From: Bacillus infantis NRRL B-14911
GTDB lineage: Bacteria; Bacillota; Bacilli; Bacillales; Cytobacillaceae
Length of the DNA: 64,000 nucleotides
Assembly (NCBI RefSeq): GCF_000473245.1
Contig: NC_022524.1
Span: 1,016,501 to 1,080,500 of the forward strand
Reading direction: 5' to 3'
Shown here: piece by piece, positions 30,418-38,710 of the stretch
Layout: the number at the start of each line of letters is the position of its first letter
How positions within the stretch are numbered: the stretch's first letter is position 1
Made by a program: the position numbers and the translations under genes
The notes under the pieces: model-generated
The model's database searches: none
Seen by the model: the letters and a program-made list of their open reading frames with translations, nothing else
Told to the model about the DNA's origin: nothing

Positions 30418-31152
30418 ATGGCAAAAGTGACGGTATGGAATGAAAATCAGCATGAGCAAAAAAACGCGGAAGTGAGGGCCGTTTATCCTGATGGGATACA
30501 CGGAGCGATTGCCTCCTTTTTGGAAGGTGAGTCCTTTGAAGTAAGGACAGCGACGCTTGATGACGATGAATGCGGATTAACCCGGGAGGTTCTGGAAGAT
30601 ACAGATGTACTGATCTGGTGGGGGCATATCGCCCACGATGCGGTCCCGGATGAAATTGTTGACAGGGTGAAACAGCGGGTGCTGGACGGCATGGGGCTGA
30701 TCGTCCTTCATTCAGGCCATTTTTCAAAAATATTTAAATCATTAATGGGAACTTCCTGTGATTTGAAATGGCGGGAAGCAGACGAAAAGGAACGGATCTG
30801 GGTCGTGGATCCGAGCCATCCGATTGCGGAAGGGCTGGGGGAGTATATCGAATTGGAGCGGGAGGAAATGTACGGTGAGCATTTTGATATCCCTGCTCCG
30901 GACCAGCTCGTGATGGTCAGCTGGTTCGAGGGCGGAGAAGTGTTCCGGAGCGGCTGCACCTATCAGCGCGGGAAAGGAAAAGTATTCTATTTCCGGCCTG
31001 GGCATGAAACCTATCCGACTTATTTTAACAAAGATGTTCAAAAGGTCATCATTAATGCTGTCAGGTGGGCAGAAGGATCCCGTCAGCCTGAGGTGAAGTA
31101 TGGGAATGCTAAGCCGCTGGAGCATATAAAAGGGAAGAACGGGGAGGGGTAA
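30418..31152 (+). CDS. thuA: ThuA domain protein (sugar catabolism)
   Basis: A 244-aa protein with the ThuA fold, related to class I glutamine amidotransferases but lacking the catalytic Cys. Seen: [41 protein letters not shown] and [17 protein letters not shown]. In rhizobia ThuA acts with ThuB in breaking down trehalose, maltitol and sucrose isomers through 3-keto derivatives. It starts 11 nt after yesN-type gene and 2 nt before the dehydrogenase gene, so it is in the same operon. GGAGG before ATG. Confidence 0.88.
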   Translation: MAKVTVWNENQHEQKNAEVRAVYPDGIHGAIASFLEGESFEVRTATLDDDECGLTREVLEDTDVLIWWGHIAHDAVPDEIVDRVKQRVLDGMGLIVLHSGHFSKIFKSLMGTSCDLKWREADEKERIWVVDPSHPIAEGLGEYIELEREEMYGEHFDIPAPDQLVMVSWFEGGEVFRSGCTYQRGKGKVFYFRPGHETYPTYFNKDVQKVIINAVRWAEGSRQPEVKYGNAKPLEHIKGKNGEG

Positions 31153-31154
31153 GG

Positions 31155-32183
31155 ATGGAACAGATTAAGATTGGGGTCATCGGGTGCGGCAGCATCGCCA
31201 AGCACAGGCATCTGCCGGAATATCACCTGAACGGCAGGGCTGAAATCATGGCTGTCTGTGATATTGTGGAGGAAAGGGCGATGGATATGGCTGCCCTGTA
31301 TCATGCTGAAGCATATACCAGCTATGAGGATCTGCTGGAAAATCCGGAAATCGATGCAGTGAGCGTGTGCACACCGAATTATCTGCATGCCCCCATCTCC
31401 ATAGCCGCCCTGAAGGCAGGTAAGCATGTTCTTTGTGAAAAGCCGATGGCTGTGTCGGTGGAGGAAGCGGAGAGCATGATAGAAGCGGCAAGGAAATATG
31501 GGAAAAAGCTTATGATCGGCCATAATCAGCGGTTTGTGCCTTCCCATCAGAAAGCCCGTGCGTTTATAGCGAGCGGGGAAGCGGGCAAGGTATACAGCTT
31601 CAGAACCGCTTTTGGGCATGGCGGACCAGAGGGCTGGAGTGCGGATGGGAAGGACAGCTGGTTTTTCCGGAAAAGCGAGGCGTTTATTGGGGCGATGGGA
31701 GACCTTGGAGTACATAAAGCCGACCTGATCCGCTATTTGCTGGGAGAGGAGATCACACAGGCCGGCGCTTTTGTGGAAGCAAGCTCAAAGGAAAACAGCG
31801 ATGTGGACGATACAGCTGTCTGCATTTTAAAAACGGAAAGCGGTGTGATCGGAACCCTGGCAGCCAGCTGGTCCTACGTATCAAAAGAAGATAATTCAAC
31901 TATCATCTATGCTGAGAATGCGATCCTCAGGCTTGAGGACGACCCTGTCAATTCTCTCGTCATCCAGTACAAGAACGGAGAAACACTGAAATATGAGCTT
32001 GGCGGCATTCAGACGAATGAAGAAGGAAAGCAGACGCAGTCCCATGTTATCAGTACATTCATTGACAGTATTGCGGAAGACAAAGAGCCTCCAGTGAGCG
32101 GGGAAGAGGGACTGAAATCCTTAAGGGTTGTCCTTGCTGCGCTGGAGTCGGGCCAGTCCGGGAAAATAGTGAGATTGCCTTAA
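31155..32183 (+). CDS. Gfo/Idh/MocA family oxidoreductase (ThuB-like)
   Basis: A 342-aa NAD(P)-dependent sugar dehydrogenase. Rossmann motif GVIGCGSIAKHRHLP, the catalytic-lysine motif CEKPMA (EKP) near residue 95, and the C-terminal substrate domain with DLGVHKADLIRYLLG containing the catalytic His/Asp. By analogy with ThuB it may oxidise C3 of a glucose unit of an imported disaccharide. It is followed 11 nt later by a second, related dehydrogenase. Confidence 0.9.
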   Translation: MEQIKIGVIGCGSIAKHRHLPEYHLNGRAEIMAVCDIVEERAMDMAALYHAEAYTSYEDLLENPEIDAVSVCTPNYLHAPISIAALKAGKHVLCEKPMAVSVEEAESMIEAARKYGKKLMIGHNQRFVPSHQKARAFIASGEAGKVYSFRTAFGHGGPEGWSADGKDSWFFRKSEAFIGAMGDLGVHKADLIRYLLGEEITQAGAFVEASSKENSDVDDTAVCILKTESGVIGTLAASWSYVSKEDNSTIIYAENAILRLEDDPVNSLVIQYKNGETLKYELGGIQTNEEGKQTQSHVISTFIDSIAEDKEPPVSGEEGLKSLRVVLAALESGQSGKIVRLP

Positions 32184-32194
32184 GGGGGGATTGT

Positions 32195-33235
32195 ATGGAA
32201 AAGCTGCGTGTTGGAATTATCGGAGCCGGCGGGATTGCGCAGAGCCGCCATATCCCCGCACTGCTGACATTATCAGAGCTGGCCTCTGTTGAAGCAATCT
32301 GTGATATCCATGAAGAGACTGCCAGGCTTACAGCAGAGAAATTCGGGGTGCCTCACGCCTTTGGGGATTATCAGGATATGCTGGAGATTGTGGACGCTGT
32401 TGTGATTTGCACACCCAACCGATATCATGCCGAAATCTCTGTGGCAGCATTGAAAGCAGGAAAGCATGTTCTCTGTGAAAAGCCCATGGCAATAACTGCA
32501 GAAGAATGCGAAGAAATGATTAAGGCCTCTAAGAAATCAGGCAAACAGCTGGCGATTGCCTATCATTATCGGTTTATGAAAGAAGCAAGGGCTGCTAAAA
32601 AGGTCATAGAGGAAAACGAAATCGGCCAGCCGATCGTTGCCCGGGCAAAGGCACTGAGAAGAAGGAAGGTTCCGGGCTGGGGCGTTTTTACCAATAAAGA
32701 GCTGCAGGGAGGAGGCGCCATGATTGACTATGGCTGCCATTTCCTTGATCTTGCTTTATGGCTGCTCGGCAGCCCGGAACCTGTTGAGGTAACGGGCACA
32801 GCCTACAATCAACTCAGCAGGATGGAAGACCAGGTGAATCTTTGGGGAGATTATGATCATCAAACCATTGAAGTCGAGGACCATGTGACAGCCTATATCC
32901 GCTTTGCGAATGGCGCCTCCCTCCTGTTCGAGACTTCCTGGATGGCCAATATCAAAAATGATGAAGAAAGCCTTGGCATTTCCGGGCTTACCGGAGGAAT
33001 TGATGTATTTCCATTCCAGCTGAACCAGCTGAAAAATGGGATGCTCCTGAATAGTGAGGCAGAGTGGCTTCCCGGGGAGGAGGATCCCGGCATACCGCAG
33101 GCAAGGAATTTTCTCAATAGCTGTCTGGGAAAAGAACAGCTTATTGTTAAGCCGGAAGAGGCCCTGCGTGTATCGAAGATCATTGATGCCATCTATAAAA
33201 GCAGTGAAACAGGCAAAAGCATTGTCCTGGAATGA
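32195..33235 (+). CDS. Gfo/Idh/MocA family oxidoreductase (second)
   Basis: A 346-aa paralogue of the preceding enzyme. Seen: Rossmann motif GIIGAGGIAQSRHIP, CEKPMAI (EKP) and GGGAMIDYGCHFLDLALWLLG with the catalytic Asp and His. The two may act in sequence (oxidation of the disaccharide, reduction of the 3-keto monosaccharide) or form a heteromer; the sequence does not decide this. GGGGGGA precedes the ATG. Last gene of the sugar operon. Confidence 0.9.
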   Translation: MEKLRVGIIGAGGIAQSRHIPALLTLSELASVEAICDIHEETARLTAEKFGVPHAFGDYQDMLEIVDAVVICTPNRYHAEISVAALKAGKHVLCEKPMAITAEECEEMIKASKKSGKQLAIAYHYRFMKEARAAKKVIEENEIGQPIVARAKALRRRKVPGWGVFTNKELQGGGAMIDYGCHFLDLALWLLGSPEPVEVTGTAYNQLSRMEDQVNLWGDYDHQTIEVEDHVTAYIRFANGASLLFETSWMANIKNDEESLGISGLTGGIDVFPFQLNQLKNGMLLNSEAEWLPGEEDPGIPQARNFLNSCLGKEQLIVKPEEALRVSKIIDAIYKSSETGKSIVLE

Positions 33236-33289
33236 GGAGGATGCGGCATCATATTCTGGACATGACTGCCAGCTGATGGATGCCAAATG

Positions 33290-33330
33290 AGAAAAAAGCA
33301 GATGCATGTTAATGCCTCTGCTTTTTTCTT
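33290..33330. terminator. Bidirectional terminator
   Basis: AGAAAAAAGCAGATGCAT pairs with ATGCCTCTGCTTTTTTCT around GTTA. It serves the sugar operon on the plus strand and the convergent gene at 33329 on the minus strand. Confidence 0.88.
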
Positions 33331-33994
33331 ATCCAACAATACAGAATTCCCCTTCTCCTCCATGAACCTGCAAAAACATCCCCATAAGGGATTCCGCCAA
33401 TCTGGCACAGCTGTCTTTTTCAAGAGATGGCCTGAAATAGATGATCTGTACAGCTTCAGTTGTTTCCTCTGTAACAGGCGCACGATTGGAGTCGACAAAC
33501 GGGCTGCCGAATGGACCGTTATGATCTTCGGTGATAATGAGGTTCTCAAGTGAATTCGGCCTGCCGTTCAAGCCCGTATATTCTTCTCCTTCATGCCCCA
33601 GACGAAAACGGACATTTCCTTCCAGCTTGCTTTTATCATAGATGCCGATAGGAGACTGATATTCCAGCGAGAAAAAATTATTCAGATCCGCGGCACTGTT
33701 CACGGTGGAAAGGTAATTCTGCTTCTTGATCCTCCTGAATAGGGCCTCTGCTGAGTGGCGGTAGCGGTTCGGATCTTTTCCCGCCTGCTTGAACACCTGC
33801 CTCCATTCCTGGATTCCTTCGAATTCTGTCACATTCTTATGCTCGAGCTCAAAGAAAATTGACTCCTGGAACAGCTGCAGCCGCCCTTTCAGCATCTGCG
33901 GGGAATCTCCGACGACAATATTCTCATACTCAATGATGCCGACCTTGAAACCCGGCACCTTCTGCCTTAAATCAGACGATATACTGATTTCCAA
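33329..33994 (-). CDS. B3/B4 domain protein (PheT-editing-like)
   Basis: A 221-aa cytosolic protein. PGFKVGIIEYENIVVG, EWRQVFKQAGKDPNRYRHSAEALFRRI and NSLENLIITED match the B3/B4 domain that stands free in many bacteria and otherwise edits misacylated tRNA-Phe in PheT. Whether the free form acts on tRNA or amino acids is not known. I chose TTG at 33994 (MEISISSDL), because GGAGGTGA lies 7 nt upstream. The longer frame from 34081 has no ribosome binding site. Confidence 0.8.
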   Translation of the reverse strand: MEISISSDLRQKVPGFKVGIIEYENIVVGDSPQMLKGRLQLFQESIFFELEHKNVTEFEGIQEWRQVFKQAGKDPNRYRHSAEALFRRIKKQNYLSTVNSAADLNNFFSLEYQSPIGIYDKSKLEGNVRFRLGHEGEEYTGLNGRPNSLENLIITEDHNGPFGSPFVDSNRAPVTEETTEAVQIIYFRPSLEKDSCARLAESLMGMFLQVHGGEGEFCIVG

Positions 33995-34109
33995 ACCTTT
34001 CACCTCCAAAAATCCTTTAAAATAGTTTATCATAGAAAGGATGCGAATAAATATCTTGGCGATTTGCCTTTTTATATACAAAACACAATGGTGAAAGGAG
34101 CGGGAGGAT

Positions 34110-35240
34110 ATGAACTACTCAGAGCTTAAACAGGATATCATCGATTACAGCAAAACGATCGGCATTGATAAGATCGGATTCGCCTCTGCCAGCACTTTCG
34201 GGGAGATGAAGAGCAGGCTCATCAGACAGCAGGAGCTTGATTACCAATCAGGCTTTGAAGAGCCTGATATTGATAAAAGGACAGAACCGGCCCTATTGCT
34301 AGATGAGCCGATGTCCATCATTTCCATTGCCCTTGCTTATCCTTCAAAGATGAAGACCCGCGTTGTCAGCAAAAGGGGTGAGCGGCGCGGCATTTTCTGC
34401 CGGGCCTCCTGGGGGACGGACTATCATACTGTTTTGCGGGACCGGCTCGGGAAGCTTGAGGCATATATCCGTGAAAGGCTGCCTGAGGCGAGGCTCAAAT
34501 CAATGGTCGATACAGGCGAGCTTGTGGACCGGGCGGTCGCTGAAAGGGCCGGTATTGGGTGGAGCGGCAAAAATTGTTCCATCATTACGCCAGAATTCGG
34601 CTCTTACGTATATTTGGGAGAAATGATCACAAATCTTCCGCTCGAGCCGGATGAACCAATCGAAGACGGGTGCGGTTCGTGCAATCTTTGCGTCGATGTC
34701 TGCCCGACAGGCGCGCTTGTCGGCGGCGGCCAGCTGGATTCCAAGCGCTGCATCGCCTTCCTGACACAGACAAAGGGCTTTCTTGAGGAAGAATTCAGGG
34801 TGAAAATCGGCAACAGGCTTTATGGCTGTGATACATGCCAGACAGTCTGCCCGAAAAATAAGGGCATGGATTTTCATTTCCATGAAGAAATGGAGCCGGA
34901 TCCTGAAATTGCCAAACCGCTGTTAAAGCCTCTGCTTCATATGAGCAACAGGGAGTTTAAGGATAAGTTCGGCCATGTATCGGGGTCATGGAGAGGCAAG
35001 AAGCCGATCCAGCGGAATGCCATCATTGCCCTGGCCCATTACAAGGATGAATCAGCTGTGGATGATCTGATCCAAGTGATGGTATCGGATCCAAGGCCGG
35101 TTATAAAGGGAACGGCTGCCTGGGCACTCGGGAAGATCGGCGGGCTGAAGGCAAGGGAAGCGGTCGAGGCTGCCCTTGTAAAGGAGACGGACGAAGAAGT
35201 GCGCAGGGAAATGGAAAACAGCTTATATATGTTCAGCTAA
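34110..35240 (+). CDS. queG: Epoxyqueuosine reductase QueG
   Basis: A 376-aa cobalamin- and iron-sulfur-dependent enzyme that reduces epoxyqueuosine to queuosine in tRNA, the last step of that pathway. Two 4Fe-4S motifs are visible: CGSCNLCVDVCP and CDTCQTVCP, with further Cys near TRSKRC-type region (DSKRCIAFLTQ). The C-terminal ~80 residues are HEAT-like (DESAVDDLIQVMVSDPRPVI), as in the longer Bacillus QueG. Gene order queG-yhbB-trmL is the same as yhbA-yhbB-cspR in B. subtilis. GGGAGG precedes the ATG. Confidence 0.93.
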   Translation: MNYSELKQDIIDYSKTIGIDKIGFASASTFGEMKSRLIRQQELDYQSGFEEPDIDKRTEPALLLDEPMSIISIALAYPSKMKTRVVSKRGERRGIFCRASWGTDYHTVLRDRLGKLEAYIRERLPEARLKSMVDTGELVDRAVAERAGIGWSGKNCSIITPEFGSYVYLGEMITNLPLEPDEPIEDGCGSCNLCVDVCPTGALVGGGQLDSKRCIAFLTQTKGFLEEEFRVKIGNRLYGCDTCQTVCPKNKGMDFHFHEEMEPDPEIAKPLLKPLLHMSNREFKDKFGHVSGSWRGKKPIQRNAIIALAHYKDESAVDDLIQVMVSDPRPVIKGTAAWALGKIGGLKAREAVEAALVKETDEEVRREMENSLYMFS

Positions 35241-35265
35241 AGAGAGGGGAGCCTCTCTTTTTTTC
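35240..35265 (+). terminator. Terminator of queG
   Basis: AGAGAGG pairs with CCTCTCT around GGAG, followed by T7. Confidence 0.88.
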
Positions 35266-35367
35266 ATATAAGAAAATAGATACCCTCCGGCATATAGGCT
35301 GTGATCTATTTTAAGAAATGATTCGGCATTTTCTTTCATATGAATGAATGATGGGAGGAATGCATAT

Positions 35368-36249
35368 ATGAAAAAACAGCTTCAGGAGCTGCTGGAGCAG
35401 AGGGTTCAGCAGTGTGTGTCCCATTCCCGCAATGACTTTCGCACTTGCCCGAAAATTGAAAGGAAAAAGGATATTCTCTCAAGAAGAGCCGGGGAAATTG
35501 TTAAAGCGAAAGCTTCAGGGAAGATTATTGAAAAAGCAGGACAGGATGCAGATGAACTCAGCACTGTCCATTATCATGTCCACTTTCAATATTTGATAAA
35601 GGATAAGGACGGATTGTATCTGGAGGAGGAAGTCGAGCAGCGTGAGGCTGAATTTTATAAAGGGGTGCTGGTCGGCGATGGTGAAAAGAATCCGTTCCTT
35701 CATTTGGAAGAGCCGGCAGCACTTCCGGCGGAGCCTGCTGCTGATGGGGAAAGGGCGGGATTCAGATATGACCGCCTGAAGGCTGTCCAGTATGCGGAAA
35801 GATGGTGGAATGACTATAACCCTGCCTATAAGAAGTTCGAGGTTGACTGCACGAATTATATTTCGCAGTGCCTCCATGCTGGTGAAGCGCCTATGAGGGG
35901 CTATCCGAACCGTTCAAAGGGCTGGTGGATGAGGAGCGATAATTGGAGCTACAGCTGGACGGTCGCCAACTCGCTGCGCTGGTATCTGCCGGGCTCCCGG
36001 ACAGGGCTGAAGGGAAAGGAGGTAGGCAGTGCAGAGCTATTGCAGCCGGGCGATGTGATCTGCTATGATTTCCAGGGCGATGGCCGCTTTGACCATACGA
36101 CAATCGTGACAGCCAAGCAGAGCGATGGGACACCGCTTGTCAACGCCCATACCTTTAACAGCCGGATGCGCAACTGGGCATACGAAGATTCAACCGCCTA
36201 TACACCAAATATTAAATACAAGTTCATCAGCATCGATGATGAATCCTGA
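35368..36249 (+). CDS. yhbB: Amidase-domain protein (YhbB-like)
   Basis: A 293-aa protein. The N-terminal half is charged and helical without a signal peptide. The C-terminal ~150 residues are a putative amidase domain (Amidase_6): YDRLKAVQYAERWWNDYNPAY, the Cys in DCTNYISQCLHAG, and the His in GDGRFDHTTIVT. These fit a Cys/His hydrolase, perhaps on peptidoglycan. The lack of a signal peptide is notable for that role. I chose ATG 35368, with GGGAGG 9 nt upstream; the first ATG of the frame has none. Neighbours as in B. subtilis. Confidence 0.85.
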   Translation: MKKQLQELLEQRVQQCVSHSRNDFRTCPKIERKKDILSRRAGEIVKAKASGKIIEKAGQDADELSTVHYHVHFQYLIKDKDGLYLEEEVEQREAEFYKGVLVGDGEKNPFLHLEEPAALPAEPAADGERAGFRYDRLKAVQYAERWWNDYNPAYKKFEVDCTNYISQCLHAGEAPMRGYPNRSKGWWMRSDNWSYSWTVANSLRWYLPGSRTGLKGKEVGSAELLQPGDVICYDFQGDGRFDHTTIVTAKQSDGTPLVNAHTFNSRMRNWAYEDSTAYTPNIKYKFISIDDES

Positions 36250-36356
36250 CCTGGTTGTATGAGAGATAAAGAGTGGTATAATAGCTGGTAGAGTTTTTTT
36301 GAGTATGGGGGATAATATACTCCGCAGATAAAGTTTCACTTGATGAGGTGATGGAC

Positions 36357-36830
36357 GTGGCAATACATGTAGTACTATACCAGCCGGAAATCCCGGCCAA
36401 TACGGGCAATATCGCCCGTACCTGTGCAGCGACAGATACAACCCTGCACCTGATCAGGCCCCTTGGATTTTCCACTGATGACAAAATGCTCAAACGGGCA
36501 GGGCTTGACTATTGGCAGCATGTAACAATCCTTTATTATGATTCATTGGATGAGTTTTATGAAAAAAATGCCGGCGGCGAATTCTTCTATTTAACGAAAT
36601 TCGGGCAGAAGCCGTATACAAGCTTTGAATACAGCGACAAGGAAAAAGATTATTATTTCATTTTCGGCAAAGAAACGACAGGTCTTCCGGCAGAGGTCAA
36701 GGAAAATAACAAGGACCGCGCCCTCCGCATTCCGATGACTGGCAATGTGCGGTCATTGAATCTGTCCAACACGGCTGCCATTCTTATTTACGAAGCACTG
36801 AGGCAGCAGGATTACCGGCATTTAACATAA
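36357..36830 (+). CDS. trmL: tRNA (cytidine/uridine-2'-O-)-methyltransferase TrmL
   Basis: A 157-aa SPOUT methyltransferase that modifies the wobble base 34 of tRNA-Leu. Motifs: PEIPANTGNIARTCAATDT, FGKETTGLP and IPMTGNVRSLNLSNTAAI, which form the trefoil knot that binds AdoMet. Full length. I chose GTG 36357 (MAIHVVLYQPE): GAGG is 9 nt upstream and the B. subtilis homologue (CspR) begins in the same way. ATG 36351 is only 3 nt from GAGG. A terminator follows. Confidence 0.93.
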   Translation: MAIHVVLYQPEIPANTGNIARTCAATDTTLHLIRPLGFSTDDKMLKRAGLDYWQHVTILYYDSLDEFYEKNAGGEFFYLTKFGQKPYTSFEYSDKEKDYYFIFGKETTGLPAEVKENNKDRALRIPMTGNVRSLNLSNTAAILIYEALRQQDYRHLT

Positions 36831-36837
36831 AGGATCG

Positions 36838-36872
36838 AGGCCATATCCAGGGGGATGTGGCTTTCTTTTTTT
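36838..36872 (+). terminator. Terminator of trmL
   Basis: AGGCCATATCC pairs with GGATGTGGCTT (with G-U pairs) around a short loop, followed by CTTTTTTT. Confidence 0.75.
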
Positions 36873-36965
36873 GCAGCTTAAGATGGGAAGGCGCCGAGCA
36901 GTCATTTATGATATTGTACCGGGATTAGGTTAAAATGAAGATATTCACTTGAGGAGGTACATACC

Positions 36966-37715
36966 ATGAACGAAACGGTAGAAACAATACTGGCCCACCG
37001 GTCAATCAGAAAATTTGAGGAAAGGGAGCTTACGAGGAAACAGGTGGAAACGATTGTATCCTGTGCCCAGGCCGCTTCCAGCTCAAGCTTCATTCAGGCA
37101 TACACCATCATCGGCATAACTGATCCAGAAAAGAAACAGAAGCTGTCTGAATTGGCGGGAAACCAGTCCTATGTAGCGCATAACGGGCACTTCTTCGTTT
37201 TCTGTGCGGACCTGAACCGCCATCATGTCCTTTCTGAAATGGAAGGGAAGGATTTAAGCGAGTCCCTTGAAAGCACGGAAAAATTCATGGTTGCGATGAT
37301 TGACGCTGCACTCGCGGCCCAGAATGCAACAGTCGCCGCAGAATCAATGGGCCTTGGCGTCTGCTATATCGGCGGCATCCGCAATCAGCTTGAGGAAGCT
37401 GCCAAGGTGCTGGGTACACCAGAAAGGGTCATCCCCCTCTTTGGCCTGAGCGTAGGGTATCCGGCCCAGGATCCCGACAAAAAGCCAAGGCTTCCTTTAG
37501 AGCATGTCTATCACGAAAATGGCTACCAGCAGGATCATGAAAAGTATAAACAGCAGCTCGAGGATTATAATCAAACGGTGTCAGCTTATTATGCCGAACG
37601 CACGCAAAACATGAGGAAAGACACCTGGACCGGCCAGATGGCAGCTATGCTCGAAAAGCCGGTGAGGATGTATATGAAGGATTTTGTGAATAAGAATAAG
37701 CTGGATTTGAAGTGA
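36966..37715 (+). CDS. NADPH-dependent nitroreductase/FMN reductase (NfrA family)
   Basis: A 249-aa flavoprotein. The FMN-binding HRSIRKF at the N-terminus, ASSSSFIQAY, and ESMGLGVCYIGGIRN mark the NfsA/FRP nitroreductase family. It transfers electrons from NADPH to FMN or nitro and quinone compounds. Close relatives are B. subtilis NfrA and YcnD; which one is orthologous cannot be settled here. GAGGAGG lies before the ATG. The tandem hairpin array begins 30 nt after the stop. Confidence 0.88.
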   Translation: MNETVETILAHRSIRKFEERELTRKQVETIVSCAQAASSSSFIQAYTIIGITDPEKKQKLSELAGNQSYVAHNGHFFVFCADLNRHHVLSEMEGKDLSESLESTEKFMVAMIDAALAAQNATVAAESMGLGVCYIGGIRNQLEEAAKVLGTPERVIPLFGLSVGYPAQDPDKKPRLPLEHVYHENGYQQDHEKYKQQLEDYNQTVSAYYAERTQNMRKDTWTGQMAAMLEKPVRMYMKDFVNKNKLDLK

Positions 37716-37745
37716 TTGCAGGGAGTGGCTGCAGGATTGGCTTAT

Positions 37746-38166
37746 GGGATACATGTGTGTGCTCAGGAAGGGCATTCATGTATTCGGGGAGCGTTCCGGG
37801 ATACATGAGCTGTGCTCGGGAAGGGCAGTCATGTATTCGGGGAGCGTTCCGGGATACATGAGCTGTGGTCAGGAAGGGCATTCATGTATTCGGGGAGCGT
37901 TCCGGGATACATGAGCTGTGCTCGGGAAGGGCATTCATGTATTCGGGGAGCGTTCCGGGATACATGAGCTGTGCTCAGGAAGGGCAGTCATGTATTCGGG
38001 GAGCGTTCCGGGATACATGAGCTGTGCTTGGGAAGGGCAGTCATGTATTCGGGGAGCGTTCCAGGATACATGAGCTGTGCTCGGGAAGGGCAGTCATGTA
38101 TTCGGGGAGCGTTCCGGGATACATGAATTGTGCTCGGGAAGGGCAGTCGTGTATGGAAAGAGTTCC
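37746..38166. repeat. Tandem array of a 53-bp hairpin unit, eight copies
   Basis: Eight head-to-tail units (52, 53 x6, ~51 bp) start at 37746, 37798, 37851, 37904, 37957, 38010, 38063 and 38116, with only 1-4 differences in the middle copies. Each unit contains CATGTAT...ATACATG around TCGGGGAGCGTTCCGGG, which folds back further, and GAGCTGTGCTC. Two degenerate units with TGCATGA...TCATGCA follow to about 38240. The period is not a multiple of 3, so no protein can be encoded across it. Confidence 0.92.
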
Positions 38167-38308
38167 AATCGCTGCATGACCCAGCACTAAAAAGGCAAGT
38201 CATGCATAGAAAGAGCCCTCATCAATGCATGACACACAACCAGAAAAGAAAAGCCTCGCCCAAAATATGACCGCACTCCACCAGGCCCAACAAAATCTCC
38301 TGACAAAC

Positions 38309-38347
38309 AAAAAAGGACCGGAATCCCAAGATTCCGGTCCTTTTTTG
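38309..38347. terminator. Strong bidirectional terminator
   Basis: AAAAAAGGACCGGAATC pairs perfectly over 17 bp with GATTCCGGTCCTTTTTT. It ends the minus-strand microprotein gene at 38359 and plus-strand transcripts coming through the repeat array. Confidence 0.9.
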
Positions 38348-38358
38348 TACCGTTCTTC

Positions 38359-38451
38359 TTACTTATTCATCCCTGGTTTGTCGTTGTAGCCGGCAGTGAA
38401 GATGGCTGACAGGAACGCGATAGTTACGCCGATGATCAAAATCAAGCCCAT
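38359..38451 (-). CDS. 30-aa single-helix membrane microprotein
   Basis: ATG to TAA gives MGLILIIGVTIAFLSAIFTA followed by GYNDKPGMNK. Residues 2-20 form one membrane helix and the polar tail would lie on one face. AAAGGAGG stands 8 nt before the ATG, and a perfect terminator hairpin lies 12 nt after the stop, so the gene signals are complete. I do not recognise the family. It lies upstream of prkA on the opposite strand. Confidence 0.75.
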   Translation of the reverse strand: MGLILIIGVTIAFLSAIFTAGYNDKPGMNK

Positions 38452-38710
38452 GATGTTGGCCTCCTTTTTATGTAGGGATTCCCTTTTGCATACCTATGTA
38501 ATCTTATTATAGCCCAATTCCGGCATGGTGTGAATGAAAAACTGTGGATATTTTATGGAGAATATCCGGGGAAATGCGGCACGGCTGGCAGTTTGAGGGA
38601 CCCTGAAGGCGAGGGGAATTCTGCTTTTCTTCCGGGTTATAGAATGTTTAATTGCCCAAGCGCATAGATTATATTAATCGTCTCTGATAATGCGACAGGG
38701 GGAGGTCCTT

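Noticed and set aside
37746-38166. CRISPR array
   Set aside because: The whole unit is repeated without unique spacers, and no cas genes are near.
37645-38203. Repeat-like proteins (APRIHDCPSRAQLMYPGT motif) on the minus strand of the 53-bp array
   Set aside because: The unit is not a multiple of three, so frames break after one or two units. No ribosome binding site. An artefact of the DNA repeat.
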